This document shows, one piece after another, positions 24,919 through 32,400 of a DNA stretch of 33,856 bases. The translations under genes and the position numbers were made by a program. This DNA comes from Flavobacteriaceae bacterium. Its GTDB lineage: Bacteria; Bacteroidota; Bacteroidia; Flavobacteriales; Flavobacteriaceae. The stretch spans positions 1 to 33,856 of the forward strand of contig PKEA01000015.1 of assembly GCA_002862805.1 (NCBI GenBank), given 5' to 3'. Every line of letters starts with the position of its first letter. Within the stretch, counting starts at the first letter, position 1. Below the pieces are notes generated by a model. That model was not told the DNA's origin. It searched no databases and saw nothing but the letters and a program-made list of their open reading frames with translations.

Positions 24919-24949
24919 TATCAACTGTTAATTATTCATTATCAATTGA
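24917..24949 (-). repeat. Right inverted repeat of the four-helix-bundle cassette
   Basis: The minus strand reads TCAATTGATAATGAATAATT and onward, matching the left arm. It encodes the C-terminal residues LIMNN and the stop of mvaD, and it reaches the ATG of the four-helix-bundle gene. Confidence 0.6.
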
Positions 24950-26043
24950 CTTCCATTTCCAATTTGATCACAAATGTACTGCTCGTTTTGGCAATAGCCA
25001 ACTAATTCATTGTTAATAAATTGCAAAACTTTATCTTTTACATTTTCTGGATACAAAACATGTACATTTGCACCTGCATCCAATGTAAAACAAACTGGAA
25101 TTTGCGTTTCATTTCTAAAACTCCAAATTTTATTAATAATTTCTAAAGTATTTGGTTTCATTAAAATAAAATAAGGCATCGAAGCCATCATCATAGCATG
25201 TAAAGTCAAGGCTTCACTTTCTACAATTTTAATAAATTCTTCAATATCTCCAGATGATAAAATTGCTTTAATTTTTGACAAATTTGTGTGCGCTTGTTCA
25301 AATCTTTGCTCGGCAAATGGATGTCCGTACATTAAATTGTGACCCACTGTACTTGAAACTTGTTTTTCACCTTTATCTACTAATAAAATAGTGTCTTGGT
25401 AATTTTTAAAATTGGCATGTAAATTTTCAAATGGAACTCCGAATAAATCAGATGAATTTTCAGTTTCTGTATGTCTTCCCCAAATTACCACTTCGCCTTT
25501 TACACTTCTACACGCGCTTCCCGAACCTAATCTGGCTAAAAAAGAAGCTTTTTGATAAAAATAATCATCTGTCATTGTTGAATTTATTTCCTTTTCTAAA
25601 CTCATTACATTCATTGCAATGGCAGCCATTCCAGAAGCAGAAGATGCAATTCCTGAACTGTGTGGAAACGTATTTTCAGTATCGATAACAAAATGATATT
25701 CTTTTATATAAGGACAATATTGTTCAATTCGTTGAAAGAATTTTAAAATTTTAGGTTTAAAATCTTCTTTAGGTTTGCCCTCAAAAAACAAATCGAATGT
25801 AATTTCAGAATTGTCTGTTTTCTTAGTTACAGCTAAAGATGTAATCGTTTTACAATTGTTCAACGTAAAACTGATAGAAGGATTTGCAGGAATTTGTTTC
25901 GCCTGTTCGCCATTTTGGCTCGAGTGATTTTCTTTCTTTCCCCAATATTTTACCAAAGCAATATTACTTGGTGCACTCCATTTAAAGTTTGCTTTTTCAA
26001 CAGAAGAAAATTGAGTTGCAATAAAATCCTTTTCAGTTAACAT
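24928..26043 (-). CDS. mvaD: Diphosphomevalonate decarboxylase
   Basis: The enzyme carries out the ATP-dependent decarboxylation of mevalonate 5-diphosphate to isopentenyl diphosphate. The 371 residues carry SAPSNIALVKYWGK near the N-terminus (23-36), the phosphate-binding FPHSSGIASSASGMAAIAMN, the segment ARLGSGSACRSVKGEVVIWG and the catalytic Asp in TLDAGANVHVLYP. The C-terminal residues LIMNN are encoded within the inverted repeat at 24917-24949 and may not be ancestral. It heads the operon, with a TATTTTTG promoter element at 26060-26067 on the same strand. Divergent from tspO. Confidence 0.96.
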   Translation of the reverse strand: MLTEKDFIATQFSSVEKANFKWSAPSNIALVKYWGKKENHSSQNGEQAKQIPANPSISFTLNNCKTITSLAVTKKTDNSEITFDLFFEGKPKEDFKPKILKFFQRIEQYCPYIKEYHFVIDTENTFPHSSGIASSASGMAAIAMNVMSLEKEINSTMTDDYFYQKASFLARLGSGSACRSVKGEVVIWGRHTETENSSDLFGVPFENLHANFKNYQDTILLVDKGEKQVSSTVGHNLMYGHPFAEQRFEQAHTNLSKIKAILSSGDIEEFIKIVESEALTLHAMMMASMPYFILMKPNTLEIINKIWSFRNETQIPVCFTLDAGANVHVLYPENVKDKVLQFINNELVGYCQNEQYICDQIGNGSQLIMNN

Positions 26044-26059
26044 AATTATTTATTTTAAG

Positions 26060-26067
26060 CAAAAATA
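26060..26067 (-). promoter_or_regulatory. Candidate promoter -7 element of the mevalonate operon
   Basis: The minus strand reads TATTTTTG, matching TAnnTTTG, 16 bases before the mvaD ATG, implying a very short leader. Confidence 0.5.
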
Positions 26068-26127
26068 CCATTTTAGATGAATTAGTTTATTGGAATAATT
26101 GTTAATTTGCATCAAAATTAGCATTTC

Positions 26128-26604
26128 ATGAACAAGTATTTAAAAATAGCGTATTTCGTAATTATCTGTTTGGCTGTTGGCTACTTATCTAGTTTAGTAA
26201 CTAAATCTTCTATTGCTACTTGGTATCCAACATTAGAAAAACCTGTTTTTAATCCGCCAAATTGGGTTTTTGCACCTGTTTGGACGTTACTTTTTATCAT
26301 GATGGGAGTTTCTGCGGGGTTAATTTGGGATAAAATTACTGAACAAAAAGAGTTAGTAAAAAAAGGATTGTTATTTTTTATTGTACAACTGGCTTTAAAC
26401 GCATTATGGTCGTATTTATTTTTCGGACTTTGTAATTTATTATTAGCTTCAATTGAAATTGTAATTTTACTTTTAGTGATTTACGAAACGTATTTAGTTT
26501 TCAAGAAAATTGACAAAAAAGCTGCAATGTTATTAATTCCTTACATGGCTTGGGTAAGTTTTGCTACTATTTTAACCGTTAGTATTTTAGTGTTGAATTG
26601 GTAA
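26128..26604 (+). CDS. tspO: TspO/MBR (translocator protein) family membrane protein
   Basis: The 158-residue protein is predicted to have five transmembrane helices, the TspO fold. The family signature is present: TWYPTLEKPVFNPPNWVFAP followed by VWTLLFIMMGVSAGLIW, and later LNALWSYLFFGL. Members bind porphyrins and sterol-like ligands and are linked to tetrapyrrole or stress responses; in this organism the role is not known. The ATG at 26128 gives MNKYLKIAYFVIICLAVGYL, a normal start. It is monocistronic, divergent from mvaD and convergent with the BaiN-like gene, with a palindromic repeat between. Confidence 0.94.
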   Translation: MNKYLKIAYFVIICLAVGYLSSLVTKSSIATWYPTLEKPVFNPPNWVFAPVWTLLFIMMGVSAGLIWDKITEQKELVKKGLLFFIVQLALNALWSYLFFGLCNLLLASIEIVILLLVIYETYLVFKKIDKKAAMLLIPYMAWVSFATILTVSILVLNW

Positions 26605-26640
26605 TACTGATTTATAATTAAGTTTTTAATGATGATTTTT

Positions 26641-26758
26641 CGTCCGTTCGACTGATTTTAGAAGAAAATTATATCGAGAACAAGAAAAATTTTATTAAAA
26701 ACGGTTCTCGATACATTTTTTGTTCCGTTTTACTGCACAAAAAATACTCAAACTGACG
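26641..26758. repeat. 118-bp nested palindromic repeat
   Basis: The outer arms CGTCCGTTCGA (26641-26651) and TCAAACTGACG (26748-26758) pair at 9 of 11 positions. An inner perfect 10-bp repeat TATCGAGAAC (26672-26681) / GTTCTCGATA (26704-26713) encloses a 22-base AT-rich loop. It lies between the tspO stop and the stop of the convergent flavoprotein gene. There is no T tract at the end of the inner stem, so a simple terminator is less likely than a dispersed palindromic repeat. Confidence 0.7.
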
Positions 26759-26760
26759 TT

Positions 26761-27969
26761 TTAAATTGCTTCTGAAATAATAAAACCACCTGTCCACGCA
26801 TTTTGAAAGTTAAAACCTCCGGTAATGGCATCAATATTTAATACTTCTCCCGCTAAATAAAGACTAGGCAACAACTTGCTTTCCATCGTTTTAAAGTTAA
26901 TTTCTTTTAAATCAACTCCACCTGCAGTTACAAATTCTTCCTTAAAGGTACTTTTCCCATTTACCTGAAAAACTCCATTTGTCAATTGTTCCGCTAATTG
27001 ATTAAGTTGTTTCTTAGATAAATCCGCCCATTTTGTTTCTTCAGAAATTCCTGAAGCCAAAACTAAACTTTCCCACAAACGATTTGGGAATTCGAAAGGC
27101 GATTTCTTAATGATTGTCTTTTTTGTATGTTCTTCTTTCAGGTTTTTCAAAACATCAACAGCTTCTTCCAAATCAATATCGTTTAACCAATTGACCAAAA
27201 GTGCAAATTGGTAATTTTTATCGGCTAATTCTCGTGCTCCCCAAGCTGAAAGCCTTAAAATTCCAGGTCCGCTCATTCCCCAATGCGTAATTAATAATGG
27301 TCCGCTTGCGCTTAATTTTGAACCTTTCACTTTTACCGAAGCAAAAGCAGATAAACCCATTAAATCTTTAATTCTAGGATCTTTAATGTTGAATGTAAAC
27401 AACGATGGAACAGGCGGAATAATTGTATGACCAAGTTCGGAAAGCATTTCCCAAACTTTAGGATTACTTCCAGCTGAAATAATTAATTTTTTACATGCAA
27501 ACGTCTCTTTATTGGTTTCTACTTTCCAAAATTCTTCGGTTTTAAACAAAGACTGAACACTTTGACCTGTTAAAACTTGAATGCCTAATTTATGAACATT
27601 ATCCGTAAAACAATCGATAATAGTTTGCGAAGAATTAGATTCGGGAAACATTCTTCCGTCTTCTTCAATTTTTAATGGAACACCATGATTTTCAAACCAT
27701 TCGATTGTATCTCCAGAACAAAACTGATGAAAGGGTCCGCGTAGTTCTTTTTCGCCACGAGGATAAAATTTAACTAAATCATTTGGTACAAAACAAGCAT
27801 GCGTAACATTACATCTTCCGCCGCCAGAAATTCGAACTTTCGACAAAACTTCTTTACCACGTTCTAAAATAGCAACTTTTAAATGCTTGTTCTTTTCAGC
27901 AATATTTATAGCCGTAAAAAAACCAGCCGCACCACCACCTACAATTATTATATCAAAATCTGTGTTCAT
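26761..27969 (-). CDS. NAD(P)/FAD-dependent oxidoreductase (HI0933/BaiN family)
   Basis: The 402-residue flavoprotein has an N-terminal Rossmann FAD site (FDIIIVGGGAAGFFTAINIA, glycines at 11-16), the family motif ISGGGRCNVTHACF and GRMFPESN. The C-terminal FAD segment ends AGEVLNIDAITGGFNFQNAW. Family members have been described as flavoproteins of uncertain reaction, and the name BaiN comes from gut bile-acid work that need not apply here. The upstream phosphodiesterase gene overlaps its ATG by 4 bases, so the two form an operon. The reaction is not predicted. Confidence 0.92.
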   Translation of the reverse strand: MNTDFDIIIVGGGAAGFFTAINIAEKNKHLKVAILERGKEVLSKVRISGGGRCNVTHACFVPNDLVKFYPRGEKELRGPFHQFCSGDTIEWFENHGVPLKIEEDGRMFPESNSSQTIIDCFTDNVHKLGIQVLTGQSVQSLFKTEEFWKVETNKETFACKKLIISAGSNPKVWEMLSELGHTIIPPVPSLFTFNIKDPRIKDLMGLSAFASVKVKGSKLSASGPLLITHWGMSGPGILRLSAWGARELADKNYQFALLVNWLNDIDLEEAVDVLKNLKEEHTKKTIIKKSPFEFPNRLWESLVLASGISEETKWADLSKKQLNQLAEQLTNGVFQVNGKSTFKEEFVTAGGVDLKEINFKTMESKLLPSLYLAGEVLNIDAITGGFNFQNAWTGGFIISEAI

Positions 27970-28646
27970 ATTCTATCTGGAAAATCGGAAATAATTCCGT
28001 TTATTTTATACTTCTTAATTCGCTCAATATCTGCAACATCATTAACCGTCCAAGTATTGATTTCAAATCCTTTTTCGGTTGCCATTTTACAATTATCTTC
28101 CGTTAATAATGAAAAATGCGGATGAATAATATTGGTAGAAAATTCTTCCGCCCAATCCATAGCTTGTTCCACACTCGCTTGTGTTAAAACCGCTAATGGT
28201 ACTTTTGAATTCAACTGACTTACTTTTAAAAGTTCGTCTCTTTGGAAACTTGAAACAATAAAATCTTCCATTTTCCAATTGTATTCTTGTATATATTTAT
28301 CAATTATTTGCACTGCTGGCGTTGCAGTATCGTGCCCTTTTAATTCAATATTAACCTGACATTTTCTGTTTACCAAATTTAAAACTTCTTCTAATGTTGG
28401 AATTTCAAATTCGCTATCAACCTTTAGCTTTTTTAACTCTTCTAAAGAGAAATTATGAATTTCTCCGCTTCCATTAGTTATTCTATCTAAAGTAAAATCA
28501 TGAAAGACCACTAATTCACCTGAAGCACAAACATGCACATCAAGCTCAATTCCATAAACATTTAAATCTAATGCTTTTTGAAAGGATGCTAATGTATTTT
28601 CACATACGTAGCCTTTTGCTCCGCGATGTCCAAAAGATTGAATCAT
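27966..28646 (-). CDS. Glycerophosphodiester phosphodiesterase
   Basis: The enzyme hydrolyses glycerophosphodiesters to glycerol 3-phosphate and an alcohol. The 226-residue protein is a single GDPD TIM barrel without signal peptide, so it is probably cytoplasmic. The expected catalytic and metal residues are present: His7 and Arg8 in FGHRGAKGYVCENTLASF, Glu34 and Asp36 in GIELDVHV, and His49 in VFHD. The C-terminal barrel ends INTWTVNDVADIERIKKY. It is the first gene of the two-gene operon with the HI0933-like flavoprotein (TGA overlaps ATG). A TATCTTTG promoter element lies at 28666-28673. Confidence 0.94.
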   Translation of the reverse strand: MIQSFGHRGAKGYVCENTLASFQKALDLNVYGIELDVHVCASGELVVFHDFTLDRITNGSGEIHNFSLEELKKLKVDSEFEIPTLEEVLNLVNRKCQVNIELKGHDTATPAVQIIDKYIQEYNWKMEDFIVSSFQRDELLKVSQLNSKVPLAVLTQASVEQAMDWAEEFSTNIIHPHFSLLTEDNCKMATEKGFEINTWTVNDVADIERIKKYKINGIISDFPDRI

Positions 28647-28665
28647 TTTAATTAAATTATATTTA

Positions 28666-28673
28666 CAAAGATA
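28666..28673 (-). promoter_or_regulatory. Candidate promoter -7 element of the GDPD operon
   Basis: The minus strand reads TATCTTTG, matching TAnnTTTG, 20 bases before the ATG. Confidence 0.45.
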
Positions 28674-28727
28674 TAATAGATTCTTTTGTATTCCGTTTAA
28701 ATACAGAGAACACTTAAAAAAAGAAAG

Positions 28728-29165
28728 ATGAAAAAGATAGTTTTAGGAATAATAGTTACTTTATTTATAATGTGCAGTCCTATTAAAACGGAAGTTAGAG
28801 ACGATTTTAGAAGCAGTTCTAAACAAGAAACAAAAAATTTCTTGAAAGAAGTAAACGGAACTTCAAAGTCTAAAAGTGTATTGATTTTAACGAAAGGATA
28901 CAAAGGTGAAAAGATAATGGCTACACAAGAAGGAAAAACAGTTTACTCTAAATATCCTATTACCAATCTGAAAACGCATTTAGCTGATTATTTTAGCTTT
29001 GACAACAACAAAACACTTATAATTAAAGATAACTTTTCTAAACAAGAAGTTATAATTGAACCTAAAAAGGCAGCAAAATACAAGTTCATTTATCTAAGAA
29101 AAGACTATGTAAAAGATGTTGCTACTTATAAAATAACATTTAGTAATACTTTGAGGGCTTTATAA
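28728..29165 (+). CDS. Small exported protein of unknown function
   Basis: The 145-residue protein has an N-terminal hydrophobic segment (MKKIVLGIIVTLFIMC) and a Cys at 16. The residues before it do not fit a lipobox well, since Met is at -1, so either a lipoprotein or an uncleaved anchor is possible. The rest is basic, with short beta-strand-like stretches (SVLILTKGYKGEKIMATQEG, YKFIYLRKDYVKD). No domain is recognised. The gene stands alone and is followed by a strong hairpin terminator shared with tRNA-Leu. Confidence 0.7.
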   Translation: MKKIVLGIIVTLFIMCSPIKTEVRDDFRSSSKQETKNFLKEVNGTSKSKSVLILTKGYKGEKIMATQEGKTVYSKYPITNLKTHLADYFSFDNNKTLIIKDNFSKQEVIIEPKKAAKYKFIYLRKDYVKDVATYKITFSNTLRAL

Positions 29166-29184
29166 AAAAAAGGAATTACAAAAT

Positions 29185-29220
29185 AAAAAAGCCTCTAACT
29201 AAAATAGTTAGAGGCTTTTT
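29185..29220. terminator. Bidirectional terminator between the small exported protein and tRNA-Leu
   Basis: The stem GCCTCTAACT / AGTTAGAGGC has a 5-base loop, an A run before it and a T run after it. It lies 4 bases past the tRNA 3' end on the minus strand and about 20 bases past the stop on the plus strand. Confidence 0.9.
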
Positions 29221-29223
29221 CTG

Positions 29224-29305
29224 TGCGGGTAAAAGGACTCGAACCTTCACACCTTGCGGCACCAGATCCTAAGTCTGGCGTGTCTACCAATTTCACCATA
29301 CCCGC
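29224..29305 (-). tRNA. tRNA-Leu (anticodon UAG)
   Basis: An 82-base class II tRNA is encoded on the minus strand. The acceptor stem GCGGGT pairs with ACCCGC. The anticodon arm is CCAGA-CTTAGGA-TCTGG, so the anticodon is TAG, reading CUA/CUG Leu codons. The variable arm is long as expected for Leu, the T arm has GGTTCGAGTCC, and the discriminator base is A. The 3' CCA is not encoded. The long variable loop and 7-base anticodon loop are both intact. Confidence 0.97.
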
Positions 29306-29324
29306 TGATATGATTTTGAGATTG

Positions 29325-29332
29325 CAAATATA
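29325..29332 (-). promoter_or_regulatory. tRNA-Leu promoter -7 element
   Basis: The minus strand reads TATATTTG, matching TAnnTTTG, 19 bases before the mature tRNA 5' end. It fits a short 5' leader removed by RNase P. Confidence 0.55.
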
Positions 29333-29412
29333 TATAAATGTTCTTTATTATGAAATAATTATTCATTATTAAAAATAAAATTTATATTTTTATCAATCAT
29401 TAACCCTTTTTT

Positions 29413-32400
29413 ATGAAAAAAACCTACTATAACCTTAAAACAATTGCTTTAACTCTATTTTTATTATTAAGTTTCAGCATAAATTACAGTCAAACTAAAG
29501 AAGATGTTGCTAAAATCACATCGGAATATAACTTAAAAAAAGGAGAACTTCTTTATGAGAAAGTCAAAAAAAGAGAACAATTAGAAAAACTAAAGGCTAT
29601 TGAATTTGCCAAAGCTAACAACTTACCCATTTTCAAAGAAAAGGAAGATGGCTCTTTTGAAGAACTAATGTATCTTTTACCTACGGGAGAACCAGTATAT
29701 TACGCACTTGATAATGCGAATGCTGCAACATCAACTCGTGTAAACTTTCTACGTTCTGGTGGAGGTTTAGGGTTGAATCTAACGGGAACCGGAATGGTTC
29801 CGCGTATTTGGGATGGAGGACCTATTAACGCTACTCATCAAGAATATAACGGAAGAACCGTATTTGGGGATGGGCAAACTACAACAAATACAAATAGTTT
29901 TCACGCAATTCATGTTACCGGAACGATAATAGCCGCTGGAGTTGTTACAAATGCAAAAGGAATGGCTTATCAAGCTACTGCAAGAACTTTCGATTGGAAT
30001 GATGATGAATCTGAAGCAATATCAGAAGCAATGAACGGAATGCTTTTATCAAATCATTCCTATGGAGTACCAGTGTCTTCTGTGTCTAGCACACCTTGGT
30101 ACATTGGTGCTTACTCTCAAGAATCATATAACTGGGATGTAATTGCTTATAATTTTCCTTTTTATTTACCCGTTATGTCTGCAGGAAATGATGGCTCAAA
30201 TGCCAATCCAAGTCCTACAACCACAGGTTACGATAAATTAAATGGTAATAAAACCGCAAAAAATATACTAACTGTTGCCAATGCCCAAGATGCAACAGTT
30301 AATGCAACAACTGGAGCTATTACAGCATTTGGAACAATCAACTCTTCTTCAAGTCAAGGACCTTCTGATGATAGAAGAATTAAACCAGATATTACTGGAA
30401 ATGGAACATCATTATATTCGACAGGTAGTGGAAGTGGTACGGGAGGAGGAAATACTTCTTATGCATCATTAACTGGAACATCAATGGCAGCTCCAAATGT
30501 TACCGGTACTTTAACTTTAATACAACAACATTACAATAACGTCAATGGAAAGTTCATGAAGGCAGCAACCTTAAAAGGTTTAGCTTGTCATACTGCTACT
30601 GATAGAGGAAGAACTGGGCCGGATGCTCAATATGGTTGGGGATATTTAGATGCTAAAACTTCTGCTGAAACAATTACTAATAATGGTTTGACTTCATGGA
30701 TTTCAGAAGAAACTCTAACTCAAGGGCAAACTTTCACTATGCAAGTCGTCGCTACAGGTGGAGGAACTCCTTTATTGGGTTCAATTACTTGGACTGATGT
30801 TCCCGATGCTTCAAAAATTAATAGTGGAACTCTTAATGAATCTACTCCAGACTTAACCAACGATTTAGACATTAGAATAACACAAGGAGCTAATACGTTT
30901 TACCCATGGAAACTGCAATCTAGCGCTACTGCAAATGCAACGAGAACTGGAGACAACGATGTTGATAATGTTGAAAGAATTAATATTGATGCACCAACTG
31001 CTGGAGCCGTATATACAATTACTGTTACTCATAAAGGAACTTTAGCTGATGGACCTCAAAAATTCGCATTAGTAGTAACCGGAATTACTTCTAATTTTAC
31101 TTTTAAATCAATGGCAGACACTAAAACTGTCTGTTCTAACGTTGGGAGCACTGTTTACGATTTTTCACTAACTAAAATTGGAGGTGCAAACGTAAATTTA
31201 TCAGCTCAAAATGTTCCTGCAGGAGCAAACGTTGTAATATCTCCAACTTCAATGAGTGCAAGTGGCTCATTTACAGTGACAGTTAATAATTTATCAGCTG
31301 TTAGTGCAGGCACATATGAAATTGATATTATTGGAGATAACGGAAGTGAAACTGAAACAAGAAAAGTAACTTTAACTGTGTTTCACGATAACTTCACAAG
31401 CTATTCTCAAACCACACTTTTACCAGCTGATGGAAGTTTAACAATATCAACTTCTCCAACATTTACTTGGACAGAAAACATTAATGCTGAAAGCTATAAT
31501 TTACAAGTTTCAACAAGCCCAACATTTTCTTCAACTGTAATTAATACTACAACCACTTTAACATCTTATTCAGCTACAGGTTTAAATGCTGAAACTGTAT
31601 ATTATTGGAGAGTAATTCCTTCAAACAGATGTGCAACAGGAAATAGCTCATTAATTAAATCGTTCCAAACCGGAACAATAAATTGCTCTTACAGTTATAC
31701 AAATGGCACAAACGTAGCGATAAGTAATGCTGCAGATAACTCAGGTATTGGTGCTGGTAACGGATGGAGTATTTCTACGATTAATGTTCCTGATTCATTT
31801 ACAATTGGAGATACTAATATGGACTTACTTCTTAATCATACCTATATACAAGATATGACAATGTATCTTGAAGCACCAAGTGGAGATTACATCATATTAG
31901 CTGAAGAAGTTTGTGGAGATAATGATAATATTAATGCAAAATTCATAGATTCAGGAGTTGCTCCAAGTTGTGTTACTGGTCCACCTGCACTTATTGGTAA
32001 TGTTCTACCTACTGAGCCATTAAGTAATTTCCAAAACTTAAATTCTAATGGAGATTGGTTATTGTATGTAAATGACCCTTATGCAGGAGATGACGGTATT
32101 ATTGATAGTTGGACTTTGAATTTATGTGGGTTAAGCGCTATCGGGAATTTACCTTCATTATTAAACAATGGGATAACTGTTTTAAATAACTCAACACATA
32201 ATATTACTAATACAGAAGTAAGCGCAACAACTTCAGCACAAACAGCTGCACAACAAACCTATACTATTGTTTCTGTACCTGGAATTGGAAATATTAGAAG
32301 AAATTCTACTATATTAAACGTAGGAAGTACATTTACTCAAGACGAAGTTAATAATGGAATAATCAACTATATAAATACTGAAGTAGCAGCCAACACAACT

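Larger units (their letters stand above)
24536..24949. mobile_element. Inverted-repeat-bounded cassette carrying a four-helix-bundle gene
   Basis: A 414-bp segment inside the mevalonate operon is bounded by imperfect inverted repeats at 24536-24568 and 24917-24949, identical at 27 of 33 positions. It contains a single gene of the 23S rRNA intervening-sequence protein family. The start and stop codons of that gene lie inside or at the edges of the repeats, as do the last few codons of mvaD. No transposase and no clear target duplication are seen. I infer insertion of a non-autonomous unit. AT-rich bias alone could raise the apparent repeat identity. Confidence 0.45.

Noticed and set aside
26641..26758. 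Simple rho-independent terminator for tspO
   Set aside because: The inner stem is followed by mixed sequence rather than a T tract, and there is an outer palindrome; a repeat element explains it better.
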